NCBI GenBank assembly: GCA_010094025.1
Contig: ML991776.1
Span: 248,001-312,000, forward strand
From: Viridothelium virens
Lineage: Eukaryota > Ascomycota > Dothideomycetes > Trypetheliales > Trypetheliaceae
Direction: 5' to 3'
DNA: 64,000 nucleotides
Shown here: in pieces, positions 41,918 through 54,561 of the stretch
Layout of the letters: each line of letters begins with the position of its first letter
Position numbering within the stretch: position 1 is the stretch's first letter
Position numbers and translations under genes: made by a program
The notes under the pieces: model-generated
The model's database searches: none
What the model was told of the DNA's origin: nothing
The model's input: only the letters and a program-made list of their open reading frames with translations

Positions 41918-42452
41918 GATCAGGACTGAATTCTCTTGAGCTGGACCGGCAAGGTGCCATCTTTAAAGTCACCCCCCAGTACTGTGTTTCGCAGAGAAGT
42001 CGTAACTTAGACTACATTTGGCTAACTTTCCGACGCATGATAGACCGGTTGTGAGCCAACAAGGATTTCCATCGCATACGGGGTGGTTCTGCGAGCAGAC
42101 ATAAGCACCAACTAGTAAAAGCATTCGGCTTAATTTTCGAAAGTTTATTATTCATTTGCCCGCAACCTTTGTGCCGTTTCGATTCCTCCGCTCGAAGTCT
42201 AAACGGCCTTTGTGCTTTTGTGGTAGTCTCAGGCTACCCATGCTTACCCAAGAAAAGCGGCGTGCATAGCTTCTCCCTGGGGTCAAGTCGGTCAGAAGCG
42301 AAATGCCGGTGTACCGAGGGAAATTCTTGCGATTCCCAGACGCTAGATATGGCTCATCTCTTCCGCGGCTTCGGGTAGGCCGAAGTTTTTCCAACGACGA
42401 AATGTAGTATAGTACAAGCGAAATATTTACGTACTACCTGGGTAAGAACACA
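41918..42452. other. Intergenic: P450 promoter and transporter 3' flank
   Basis: Both neighbours are on the minus strand. No gene, repeat or RNA recognised. Confidence 0.4.
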
Positions 42453-44328
42453 TCAGTCCCTCCCCCATCTCTTCCAAAATTTCCAATCACCCCCTCGGTC
42501 CCGTTTTCCACGACCGCCAACCCTCCAGAAATATACAGGAACTCCAGCGATGATGAACGCCAACACAATGACCGTCTGCAGCGGCTGCGCCAAAACCGCT
42601 CGACTCAACAAGAACAGACTCACACAGCAGAAAATTATAGGTGTCGTAATCCACGTCTTGTATGGTCTCTCCAGCGTTGGTTCCCGTACGCGGAGGACGA
42701 TAAGGCCCAGCACAGTAAGGAAGTAGAACGAGTACCCTGCCACACCATAAAACGTCGTCAAGGTGTCGAAGTCGCCTACGAGGATGTAGACCAGGGTTAG
42801 GAGCGCATTCAGCACCATCGCGTTCACGGGCGTGAAAAAGAGCCCTCCTTCATCGGCGATCAAGCGCGCGACACGCGAGCCAGCCTGGCCGCGGGCATGG
42901 AGGCGAATGGCACTCCGATTACCGAAACCTATACGACCGAAGATAGCAGGGAGGTAGCCCTCCTTGCCAGCGGCATAGACGAGCCGACCACTGGTAAAGG
43001 TCGTGGCGTTGAGAGCGCCAAAGCAGCTGCCGGAGACGATGAGGGCGAGGATGAGGGATCCAACGGGACCGAAGACTTTGGAGCCGAAAGCGACAGCGAC
43101 GGTGTTGCTTGAATTGATGACGGCGAGATCGAGGACGAAAAAGTAGGCAATGTTGCAGAGGAGGTAGGAGAGGATGACAATAGGAAGGGATGTGTGGATG
43201 ACTCGGGGTAGGTCCCGGCTGGGGTTGATGAATTCACCCGTCACGTAGTTCACCTAAGGGTAAATTAGCAAGAGCAACTCGGGCAGGACAGAGTAAATGA
43301 CTTACGTTGTCCCAACCGTCGTAAGCCCACAAACCTGCGTAAAGGGCCACTGCCCACTGAGACAGGTTGTCGCTGGTATTATTGAACCAACCTCTTCTCC
43401 AATCCAGGCTTGCCTGACCGCGCCATGTAAATCCTGTAGCCGCCACGATAATGCCCACTGTTGTAACGCCAACCAATGCAATGAATTTGAAAAACATGAA
43501 AACGTCTGCTGATCTCGTCCCAATCTTTGTAGAGGTGCAATTCAGAAAAGTCACAAGCAGAAGCCCACCAATAGCAACTCCTTTGTTAAGCCATTCGCTG
43601 ACCTCTACTACCTCGGCTCCAATAAAGGCCCTTACCATGTATTCTCCGAATATAATTGCAATGATGGCAGCCGATCCAGGCTTAAGCACGCAGACTGCGC
43701 ACCATGTAAAGAGGAAGCCAGCCCACTCGCCAAAGATTTTTGACAGGTACACCTGCGCTCCTCCATTTAAAGGTATTGCCCCTCCCAGCTCTGCATAACT
43801 GGCCGCTCCAGTCCATGCGAGGACTCCAGCAATTGCCCAGACAATAAGGGATGCGCCGGGCGACCCGGCATTTGTATTCACCTGTTTTGGAGAAGAAAAT
43901 ATTCCTGAGCCTATTATCAAGCCAACAACTAAAGACAGTCCATTGAGATATGTAAGAGTCTTGTGCTTTTCAAGGTTGCTCCCGGCGTTGCTGGGATCAA
44001 GTGTAGGCGCTGGTGTTCCTATCGGCGCGTATCCTCCTCCTGCAGCCGTGGACGATAATGGTAGTAAGTTTGAGGCAAAGTCGAAGGCGGAAGATACTGA
44101 GTAGGTCCGTCCATGACCTGTGCGACCTTCGTGGGCGGCGCTCGTTGTGGAGAGAGGGTCTTCTTCGTCGAAGGACAACTTCCGAGAGGATGGAGGACCG
44201 GAGGGCGAGGAGGAGATTGACGTTCTCTGTGATAAAGGAGAGGAAGAGGCAAGCGATGCAAGCTCTAAAGAGTCTCGAGGAGCATGCCCAGAGGGTGGCT
44301 GCAGACTGGAGTAGCCTGGGCGAGACAT
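42453..44328 (-). CDS. APC-family amino acid transporter (LAT / methionine permease type)
   Basis: Exons 43306..44328 and 42453..43253, 607 aa. An N-terminal cytoplasmic tail of about 130 residues, rich in Ser and Pro with possible phosphosites, precedes twelve expected membrane helices. Helix 1 carries the substrate-binding motif LVVGLIIGSGIFSSPKQV. Then follow GASLIVWAIAGVLAWTGAAS, YAELGGAIPLNGGAQVYL, the helix-6 region LYAGLWAYDGWDNVNYVTGE and NPSRDLPRVI. These are hallmarks of the L-type and Mup1 branch, which takes up neutral amino acids at the plasma membrane. The exact substrate is not visible. It diverges from the leucyl-tRNA synthetase gene with 299 bp between starts. Confidence 0.92.
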
Positions 44329-44622
44329 GCCGCTTGGGGCGGAAGTGATTGAGGACTAGGTTTGTGTTACCGGAAATCTAGCAGCATTCTCTTAAATATA
44401 TTAGTATCGATGCAAACGAAGCGATTATAGTGATTCCTGCTCGGCCGACAAATAAGAAGCCTCATGAAACATGGAAACGTGGGTTGTTGAAAGTCAGAGT
44501 TCAGGACGACACCGCATGCGGCGCCCATGCGAACGACTAGGATCCGTCTCCTACTTCGCTTCGACTTTTCATCAAACACCACTAGCATGCTAGCCACTTT
44601 GGCCAATCACCATGCACAATCC

Positions 44623-44628
44623 ATGTAA
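44623..44628 (+). promoter_or_regulatory. Start-stop upstream ORF overlapping the LeuRS start
   Basis: ATGTAATG: a one-codon ORF (ATG TAA) whose stop shares its last base with the main ATG at 44,628. A further ATG at 44,612 opens a different frame into the gene. Such minimal ORFs stall or terminate ribosomes at the start and could damp or couple initiation. Seen directly; any effect is inference. Confidence 0.5.
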
Positions 44629-47600
44629 TGCTCAGGAGGCTCGACGGTGCTGGAGGCTCGTGGCGGCTTCTACAGTCCAAAGCCTCCTCTTTTCAATGCG
44701 GTAGAGGTGTGCGCGCCGCATCCCTAGCCCGGACGCGTCTCGACTTCCAGGCCATCGACAGGAAATGGCAGCAGAGATGGGCCAACAATGCCAGAAGTTC
44801 TCGCCGAGATGGACACGGTTCGAGAGAAAAAGCTTATATCGTTCCGATGTTCCCCTATCCCTCCGGAAATCTTCATCTAGGTCACTTCCGAGTCTACACG
44901 ATTGCGGATGTCTTAGCACGCTTCAATCAAATGAAAGGTCGCAAGACTGTACTTCCAATGGGATGGGACGCATTCGGACTCCCGGCAGAGAATGCTGCGA
45001 TAGAACGGGGTGTCAACCCGGCTGCGTGGACGATACAAAATATTGGGAAGATGAAGGAACAGCTTATGGCAATGGGTGGAAGATGGGACTGGGACAGGGT
45101 ACGTTGGTTCAATGATATCTGTGGGCTTAATGTACGTAAAAGACTAATGTAGCTGAATCCGGCTTTCAGGAGATCATGACTTGTGATCCCGCTTTTTATA
45201 AGCATACTCAGCGTATATTCTTGCTTCTTCATGAAAGGGGATTGGCATATCAAGACGAAGCTCTTGTCAATTTTGATCCTGTTGATCGGACTGTACTTGC
45301 TAATGAACAGGTGAGTTACAGACATATCATTATTTCGTGACGTCTTGACCTTCCTAATCATGCACAGGTTGACGCCAATGGTTTCTCATGGCGATCTGGA
45401 GCAAAGGTGGAGAAAATACGCTTGAAGCAGTGGTTCTTGCGTATTACGGCTTTTCAGGACGCGTTACTCGATGACCTTGATGCCCTGAGTGCAGCTGGGC
45501 GTTGGCCTGAAAGGGTGTCCGCAATGCAAAGGAACTGGCTTGGAAAGTCCTCTGGGGCAAGAATTCAGTTTGAGATTGAAGACCAGTCGAATACTCAAGC
45601 TCCTACTCGAATCGAAGTCTTCACCACCAGGCCGGATACATTGTTTGGAGTGCGCTATCTAGCGCTGGCCCTCGATAATCCAATCGTCACACGATTGGCA
45701 AAGCAAGATCCTGCACTCCAGGCGTTTCTCCGTCGAGTTCCATTTCCGCCGGACTCGAAGGACGGTTATTTGCTCCCTCAGCTACAGGCGAAGAATCCCG
45801 CTTCTCGTTTTGTAGAATCGGGGTCTAGAGTAGGTCAACCATTGCCAGTCTACGTCGCTCCCTACGTTTTGAGTGATTATGGATCTGGAGCAGTGATGGG
45901 TGTGCCAGGCCACGATACAAGAGATTTTGAATTCTGGAAACATGTTCATGTTGAAGGTGGATCGGCTGACATCGTAGTCGTGCCTGATTCTGCCCCATCG
46001 CTCGAATCAATCCAAGTTGAAGATCAACCAATTCTGCACAAGGGAAGACTTACGCACGACTGTGGTCCTTTTGCGGGATTGGCATCCGATGAAGCGGCGC
46101 AAAAAATAGTAACAGGGTTAGACGATGGTGGCTTTCAAGCTGCGCTCGTAGAGAACTGGCGTCTACGAGACTGGCTCGTCAGTCGACAGAGGTACTGGGG
46201 GACTCCGATCCCTATCATTCATTGCAATTCATGTGGGCCCGTTCCGGTTCCTCTAGGAGATTTGCCGGTCAAGCTTCCAGAACTCAAGGAAGGCCAGCTC
46301 AAAGGGAGATCTGGTAATCCATTAGAGGAAATTGACGAATGGATCAACACTAAATGTCCGTCCTGTGGTCGGCCGGCGAAGCGCGAGACGGATACGATGG
46401 ATACCTTCATGGATAGCTCTTGGTACTTCTTCAGGTACCCAGATCCGAGGAATGAAGAACAGCTTGTGGCACCCGAAGCAGCAGATGCCTGGCTGCCGGT
46501 TGATATCTATATTGGTGGAGTCGAGCACGCGATTCTCCATCTCCTCTATGCAAGATTCATCTCCAAATTTCTTGCCAGTACTTCTTTCTGGCCATCTGGA
46601 GGTGGACTAGACAACAAGGGCGAACCGTTCAGAAACCTAATCACCCAAGGCATGGTCCATGGGCGTACCTTCTCGGATCCACAAACGGGCCGATTCCTTA
46701 AGCCGGATGAAATCAATTTCTCTGACCCGAAAGAGCCGAGACTGGTGGCTACTGGCGAACGCCCAGTCGTCAGCTTTGAGAAAATGTCAAAGAGCAAATA
46801 CAACGGTGTGGATCCAAGCGCATGTATTGCAGCGTATGGTGCTGATGCGACTCGAGCTCACATGCTTTTTCTGGCGCCAGTAAGCGAGATACTGGAGTGG
46901 GATGAGGACCGTATCGTTGGCATCCATAGATGGTTCCATCGTACTTGGCGGGTTGTCCAGTATCTGTCTATGAATGAATTCGATCCGCATCATCCACCAC
47001 GGCTCCCCAATCTTCAGCGCTTGACTTCCAAAGAAATGTCCCTATATCTGGCACTGCAAAAGACGATTGAAAGTGTCAACGTCTCTCTTTCGGAGACGTA
47101 TGCCTTGAATACAGTGATATCGGATCTCATGACACTCACAAACACTCTCGATGATGGCTTAGCCTCTCGAGACGCAAACACGGCACTTCATTACCACACT
47201 GCAAGTGCGTTGCTTCGCATGATGGCTCCTATAGCTCCTGCTCTTGCTGAAGAATGTTGGGAAGCTCTGCACCTTCCGCGGAGCAATACGACCATTTTCG
47301 ATCATTCCTTTCCGGTAGTCATACCTGAGGCTGAAATGAAGCGGTTACAGGCATCTTTACTTCAGAGCTGTGCTGTTCAAGTCAACGGTCGCCTGAAGTT
47401 TGTTACTCAGATCCCGGTCCCGCCTGCTGAGCTCGCTGAGGACCCAACCAGGAAGGATGAACTCATGCGATGGGTTTTGGAAAAGCTCGCAGAGACAGCC
47501 GAAGGCCAAAAACTGTTCAACGGTATAACGAAGAGCGAGGAAATTCTTGGCGACCGGAGATGGAGTAAAACGATTGTGGTCAAGGGAGGGAAGACGGTCA

Positions 47601-47629
47601 ATTTTGTGACTGAAAAAGTGAGGCACTGA
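44628..47629 (+). CDS. NAM2: Leucyl-tRNA synthetase, mitochondrial
   Basis: Exons 44628..45098, 45170..45310 and 45368..47629, 957 aa. Charges mitochondrial tRNA-Leu. The presequence is Arg/Ser-rich ([20 protein letters not shown]). Class I signatures are present: the HIGH-type motif [36 protein letters not shown], the CP1 editing domain with [14 protein letters not shown] and [27 protein letters not shown] with a four-Cys zinc-type module, [15 protein letters not shown] and [12 protein letters not shown]. An anticodon-binding helical bundle and a C-terminal domain follow. It is of the bacterial or mitochondrial LeuRS type, not the cytosolic one. In yeast the same protein also helps splice mitochondrial group I introns. 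Start chosen as the only Met before the conserved region. Confidence 0.96.
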
Positions 47630-47791
47630 CACACATGTTGTCCATATCATGCTCAGTCATGCGTCAATATTCCCTCAGAGGGAATTTGTATTATATACAT
47701 CCTCTATTCCAGGGTCAAAGGAGAAGTCATAAAAAAGGGTGGCTTTAAGCTCCCAATACAGATCTTACAAGAACGCTCCATGAAATTGACA

Positions 47792-48299
47792 CTACCTTGA
47801 ACTTCGCGCTTCCTGCTCTTCATCACTATCATCCTTGAATCCTTCTTCCAAATCACGGCTAAGTCTTCGTTGTTCTTCCCCTCCCCCACTCCGTCCCTGG
47901 TCCAGTGCTTCTCGTCTTCTCTGGTCGATTTCGAAACCGACCATGCCCTCTCCCTCCTCCTCATCGAATAATTCCTCTTCCGGTTGATTTGGCGATGAGC
48001 CGTCAACGACTGTCCGATGCCGACCCCTCCGCCACGAAGATGGGAGAAGAAATGACATCAGGGCATCAGAAAGTCTTTGGCGAAAAGATGATGTTCTGTC
48101 GGAAATGGTGTTCAAGGGCAAGTATTGGTTGTACTTGTGTCTGTAGCGACGGATGAAGGGGAGTATAGCATATGTCAAGGAAAGGTAAAGCGCGAGAGAG
48201 ATGACGGCTGGGATGAAGACGGTCTGGTGCTATGTTAGTCGTAGCCACGGTACTGAAAGAATATAACCTGACTTTGAGAACCGCCGTGAGGCCTGCCAT
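47792..48299 (-). CDS. Small single-pass membrane protein with acidic tail, unknown function
   Basis: Exons 48273..48299 (nine codons) and 47792..48223, 152 aa. One N-terminal membrane helix (TVFIPAVISLALYLSLTYAI), then a basic stretch (RRYRHKYNQYLPL), an amphipathic part (TSSFRQRLSDALMSFLLPSS) and a polar acidic tail containing EEELFDEEEGEGMVGFEID. I recall proteins of this layout as conserved hypothetical proteins in filamentous ascomycetes, but I know no function. The intron uses GTCAGG; an alternative first exon is possible. Convergent with LeuRS, 162 bp between stops. Confidence 0.7.
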
Positions 48300-49029
48300 A
48301 ACGACTACCAGCGCGGTCCTAGTGAACAGAAACTCTTCAACGCAATGTAGATTTCAAAGCTCGCGTGGCTTTTGGAGGTGCTCTGCTGGAGCGTGTTGGA
48401 GGCGTGGCCGGAATCCTCCCGGGAGGCTGACATGGGGCTAGCATGTCATGATTGCAAACGGGCAGGTGAAAGACGAAGTTTTGCTATCGACTCACCGTCT
48501 TTGTGGCTCGAATCGAGGTTCTGGTGAATTCTAGGTCCGGATTCGTTGAAGTCAGGCTGCTAGTAAGCGCTGGTTCTGGCTGGCCAGTTCAGGAGAGAAA
48601 GACAAAGCACGTGAAGTGGTGGCCCCTGAGGTCGCCGACACCCACCAGTGCCACCTCCCGTTCTGTAACAACCTTGAAACCCCAGACTGCTGGTCCCTCT
48701 TCAGACCGTGGATCCTCGCCGTGCTGGCTGGGACGACATCATACTACTGCCGTCGGTAGCAAAACAAACATCTGTGCATCGGGGCAACCGTCACTGACGC
48801 ACTCTCCGTTCTTTACTTCCGGGTCTATCGCGACTCCGGTACCAGGAAAACTCTACGTCGCCCCGCCGAGCATAAGCGACGTGATAGCATTTGCCGAAGC
48901 CTCTACTTTGAAACACAACCTTTGTCAGCGAGTCTGGACGTGACGAGGCCGCGAGTGAGGGCATTGCGCCCATGAGGTCAACACTCGCTTCCGTTGAAGG
49001 CGAAAGATAGTCGGAGGGACAAAGGCATC
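48300..49029. other. Divergent promoter region upstream of the formin
   Basis: About 0.7 kb. A 146-codon plus-strand frame (48,503-48,943) has no recognisable content. Likely carries the formin promoter and leader. Confidence 0.4.
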
Positions 49030-52000
49030 ATGCCATCTGGTTCATCGTCTGACGCAAAATCGCGACAGTCTTCCGGTGGAAGGTCGTTCTTCTCCCGGAA
49101 ACCCAAGGACAAATATGACAATTACGACTACTATGCGAATCCGCCGCCGAGCCTGGCTGCCAATGCCGGCTCTCAATCCTCACGCCATTCCCACAAGTCG
49201 TCGATAACTGCGGTTGATGCGCCCGGTTTACTACCACAAGAACAGGCTGGACTTGCAATGCAAGCCGGGGTCATCACATCCATACCATATGACAGTGTTA
49301 GTCGTGAAGGGAAAGCGCCAATCACTGTGGACCACCTCCCCAACGATGGGCAAAGACCGCAATCAAGAAAGGAACCACTACCACATCAGCTAAACAAAGG
49401 AGGGGTAGATTACCATCAATACCCAGCATTTGATCCTTCTACCCTTTCACCCACGAACTCTCTACCAAATGGACCGAGACCGCCTCCGCATGGGACGGCG
49501 AGCAGCCTGGACAGAATGGCAACAAATCGAAGCGCAGGCGGGCATCCTCAGTATCAGCAAAGCCTCTACAACTCGTATGCTGGAACAGATTCTTCCAATA
49601 ACACACGCGCCTCTTCAGACCAAGCGAGCATATCGTCCTCTAATTCCCGCGAACAGAATCGATCGTCGCATGTCCCGCCTTACGCCAGTCATTGGTCAAA
49701 TTCCGATAGTGCAAGCAATCGAGATACCATAATACCAAGCTTTGTCTCGCCTACGCGGACTTCACCAAACCATCTTTCTGGGCACCATTCATCATCATTT
49801 AGTTCTGCAGCATCCTTCACTCCGGAAGGGTTCCATCTCGCGCGACCAAATGATGATCGAATAATTGAACAAGAATTTTTGGCTTTGATGCACAAGCGTG
49901 GATGGAAGAGCTTACCGGAGCAAGCAAGAAGACAGATGGAGGCATATCCCATATCAAAAAAGTGGACACTGGTACATCAAGACCGTCTGGCGGAATGGCA
50001 GGGGGAACAGAAGAGGAGGCAGCAGTCAAGAACAACCATGGCTAGCTCAGATGGCTATCCCAACACCCTTGACAGATCAAATGAAGAAGGCAGTCCGGAG
50101 TGGTATGTGCGCAAAGTTATGGACAATTCTATTACGGCGAAGCAATTACAAAGTCTGAGTGTCAGTCTGCGTACACAGCCGATTGGATGGGTCAAATCTT
50201 TCGTGGAGGCTCAGGGACAAATCGCTCTCACGAACGTACTCGCCAAGATCAACCGACGACAAGGACAAGGCCCGGCACCTGCATCTGGCACCACCAGCGA
50301 AAAAGACCTAGACCGCGAATATGATATTGTAAAGTGTCTCAAGGCACTCATGAACAACAAATATGGCGCGGACAACGCTTTGCAACACACGTCTATTGTT
50401 ATGGCACTGGCCACCTCATTAATTTCCCCGCGACTAAATACAAGAAAACTTGTCAGCGAGGTCCTGACTTTTCTATGCCATTGGGCGGATGGAGAAGGCC
50501 ATCTCAAGGTTCTCCAGGCGCTTGATCAATTAAAAGCTAGCCATGGAGAGAATGGAAGATTTGACGCTTGGATGCGGATTGTCGAAGTCACAGTTGACGG
50601 ACGGGGTAAGATGGGTAGTCTTGTCGGAGCCAGCGACGAAGTTCGAAGCGGTGGCATTGGCATGGAAAATTTGCTGATGGAGTACGCCGTGACATCGTTA
50701 TTCCTTGTCAACATGATCGTAGATGCGCCTGAGCGAGATTTGCAGCTTCGATGCCATATTAGGGCCCAATTCACGGCATGTGGTATCAAGAGGATTTTGA
50801 CTAAGATGGAGGATTTCCAGTATGAGATTATCGACAAACAGATTGAACGCTACCGGGCAAATGAGGCGATCGACTACGAAGATCTGCTGGAGCGGGAAAA
50901 TAACAGCATCATTGACAGTGTGGATGGCGAAGTAAAAGATTTGAACGATCCTGTGCAGATTACCGATGCAATTATGTCCAAGGTCCAGGGCAGCCGTTCA
51001 GCAGATTACTTCTTGTCTGCAATGCAGCACCTTTTACTGATCCGGGATAACGAAGGCGAAGACCGTCTACGCATGTTTCAATTAGTTGATGCCATGCTTA
51101 GCTATGTTGCCATGGACCGGAGATTACCAGACATGGACCTCAAACAGAGTCTTAACTTTACAGTGCAGAGCCTTCTTGATAAATTGTACACGGATTCCGA
51201 GGCGAGACAATTGCGCGATGAGACGCTGGAAGCTAGGCAAATCGCTGACTCTGCCATCGCTGAAAGAGATGAGATGAGAGCCCAAATCGAACTTGGTGCT
51301 GAAGGCCTCGTGAGAAGACTACAGAAGCAGGTCGAAGAGCAACAGAACGTGATCAATCTCATACAGCGACAGAATGAAGCCCTGAAGGCAGAGTTAGCTG
51401 AATCGCAGAGAATGCGTGCTCAAGACCTGCAACGAAATGAGCTTGAGACAAGAGAGCTGTACCTTATGCTTCGCGATGCACAGGACTTTGCGGCGTCAAA
51501 TGCCAAGAAAGGAGGCAAGAATGGTCTGGCAGGGTCTGATCCTGCTCAAATGCAAGGCATTCTGGACCGTGAGCGACTTATGGACCGATTAGAAATGCAA
51601 CTGCAGCGAGCAAAGACGCAAGCCAAACTTGAAGGCAAGGTATGGCAGAAAGTCAATCCCTCAGACAAGCTTCGAGAGCTACGAGAGATGATGGAAGGGG
51701 GTCAGGAAAACCAAGTGGAGCAAGACATCGAAAACAACATGCAAGATGGCTTCTTGGGCACCGTTTCACGCGCGAAGAGTCAGGTTCCAGGACGAAGCGG
51801 CAAGACAGCAGCTGGATCCCCAGATGAAATGGACGAGGACGATGCCATTTATGAGAAGCCGCGCCTTGTCGAAATGAAGAGACCGAAGATGACGCCGCAG
51901 GGCGCGAATGGCTACCTCAGTGAAATGGTTTCCAAAGTCAAGCGGTATGACGGTAGCGACGATGAAGGAGATGGGGTCACGACTGGAACAACTCACCCAA

Positions 52001-54561
52001 GCCTGGAATCCGACTCTCCCAAGACGCCTGGCGATGAGCACGCCTTTGACGGGCCCGCGGCGCCTCCTCCACCCCCAATGCCGGGCTTTTCAGGCGCTCC
52101 TCCACCGCCGCCTCCACCCATGCCAGGATTTTCTGGTGCTGCCCCTCCACCCCCTCCGCCTTTACCCAAAGGTCCTATGTCTCCTTCTATGCCAGGCTTC
52201 AGTAACGCCGCTCCTCCACCACCACCACCTCCACCTCCACCTGGCAGCAATATTACCTCTCCTACTTCACCAGCATTCAATGCTAACGCTCCTAATGCAC
52301 CTCCTCTACCCGGTCCAAAGTCTGGTGGGTTCTTGGCCAAGCAAGAATTTGCACCTTCAAAGCCGAGTATTGGTCTTGGCGTAGCCCGGCCCAAGAAGAA
52401 GCTCAAAGCACTTCATTGGGAGAAGGTCGATGAGCCTCAGGTCACTATCTGGGCCGACCATGCGGCAACTCTGGAACTCAAGGAGGAAAAGTACAAAGAG
52501 CTGGCAAGAAAGGGTATCCTCGATGAGGTCGAGAAGTTATTCTCCGCCAAGGAGATCAAACAGATTGGCAAGGGAACCGGTAAAAAGAGCGACAAGAAGC
52601 AACTCATTGCCGGCGATCTCATACGCAAATTTGAGATCGCCCTTGCCAAAGTCTCTCAGCAACCTATTGAGGAAGTTGTCCGGATGATCATTCACTGCGA
52701 CAAAGAGATTCTTGACAACCCAGTAGTGTTGGATTTCTTGGGCATTGAGGACCTCTGTACCATTCCAGAAAATACCTCGAAGCTTCTCGCACCCTACAGT
52801 AAAGACTGGACAGGTCCAGATGCTGCTAAGAGTACTCGCGAGCAGGATCCGTCAGAATTGACCAGATATGACCAAGTATACTTGTTCACTGCATTTGAGT
52901 TGCATCATTACTGGAAAGCTCGTATACGGGCGCTTAGCCTGACGAGATCCTTCGAGCCAGAATATGACGAGATTTCCAAGAGGTTGCGGGAGATCGTCAA
53001 TGTGTCCGAATCTTTGCGAGATTCTGTCACCCTTATTAATGTGTTTGGTTTAATTCTCGATATTGGCAACTACATGAACGATACGAACAAGCAAGCCAAT
53101 GGCTTCAAACTCAGCTCGCTTTCCAGGCTCGGTATGGTCAAGGATGACAAGAATGAGTCTACATTTATGGACATCATTGAGCGTATTGTTCGTACACAGT
53201 ATCCCCAATACGAAGGTTTCGTCGATGAAATTGGTGGCGTTATTGCAACGCAAAAAATCAATGTTGAGCAGCTCCAGGTCGATGCCAAGAAGTACATTGA
53301 TAACATCAAGAATGTGCAAAGCTCGCTAGATTCAGGTAATCTTAGCGACCCCAAGAAATTCCACCCCGAAGATCGCGTGAGCTTGGTGGTGCAGAGGTGC
53401 ATGAAGGAAGCCAGGAGAAAGGCCGACCAAATGCAACTCTACCTTGATGAAATGACGAAAACGTATGACGATATTATGATCTTTTACGGCGAGGATTCGA
53501 CGGACGAGAACGCAAGACGGGATTTCTTCGCCAAGCTTGCCAACTTCGTCACCGAATGGAAGGTACGTGTTCCATCCCCTCCATCATCTCACAGTTCTGA
53601 TATTCGTTTCCCCTTCACCCACTAACACTTATCCCCAAAACAGAAATCCAAAGAAAAGAACCTCGTCCTCGAAGACACCAAACGCCGCAACGAAGCCTCA
53701 ATGAAGCGCAAACAAATCAACGCCTCCCTCGCCAACGGCGCCCCATCCGCCACCTCCCCCGACGCTCCCCTCTCCCCCTCCACCACAGGCGCCATGGACG
53801 ACCTCCTGACCAAACTCCGGGCCGCCGCCCCGCAAGCCCGCGACCAGCGCGACCGCCGCCGACGCGCCCGCCTCCAAGACCGCCACCAAGTGCGCGTCGC
53901 CAGCGGCCAGAAGATGCCAGACCTGCCCTCTGCATCTGCAGACGGCAGCAGCAGCGGTGGAGCAGTCGGCAGCGGCGCTGGTGGTGGTGGGGGTAGCAAC
54001 GCCGAGAGCGACGACGGCGGCTTGATGAGTCCTCGTAGTTTTGGGACTGCGACCACGGGGACGGGCACGGAGGATGAGGATGGGGGCGCGGGCTCGGAGG
54101 CGCGGCCAGGCACTGCGGGTGGTGGTTCTGCCGGCGGGGATGGCGCGGGAGATGGTGATGAGGGGACGAATATTGCGGATCGGGCGGCGTCGATGTTGCA
54201 GGGGTTGCGGGACGGTGGGGATGGAGGAGGGGGCGAGGGAGCGGGTGGTGCGGGTGTTGGTGCGGGGAGGGAGGATAGTTTGAGGATGAGACGGCGGAGG
54301 GAGAGTGCGGATGAGGAGCGGGCGAGGAGGAGGAATCGGCGGAGGGGTGGCGGGCAGAGTGGTAATGGGGATGTGGCGGGTGGAGCAGGGAAGGCGGCGG
54401 CGATTCCGGAGGAGGAGAAAGAGGAGGGCGATGAGGGTGCAGCGGGGAGGGAGGATCGGGAGACGTTGTCGACGACGCCGGTGACGGTGGTGAGTCCGCC
54501 GAGTCCGGAGCCGGCGGAGAAAAAGACGGGTGCGCAGATGGTGACCCCGCCTCCGGATTGA
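49030..54561 (+). CDS. SEPA: Formin, SepA/Bni1-type actin nucleator
   Basis: Exons 49030..53562 and 53644..54561, 1816 aa. Formins nucleate unbranched actin at hyphal tips and septa, released from autoinhibition by Rho GTPases. Layout: a polar Ser-rich N-tail (1-265); Rho-binding/FH3 region (about 267-690) with EQEFLALMHKRGWKSLPEQA and AIMSKVQGSRSADYFLSAMQ; coiled coil (about 730-840); FH1 with four proline runs separated by MPGFS (about 1005-1085); FH2 (about 1120-1490) starting KKKLKALHWEKVDE with GNYMNDTNKQANGFKLSSL; DAD autoregulatory helix MDDLLTKLR plus a basic patch (about 1560). After the DAD comes an unusual 240-residue Gly/Asp/Glu-rich tail. The first in-frame codons upstream of this ATG lack another ATG, which fixes the start. 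Confidence 0.95.
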
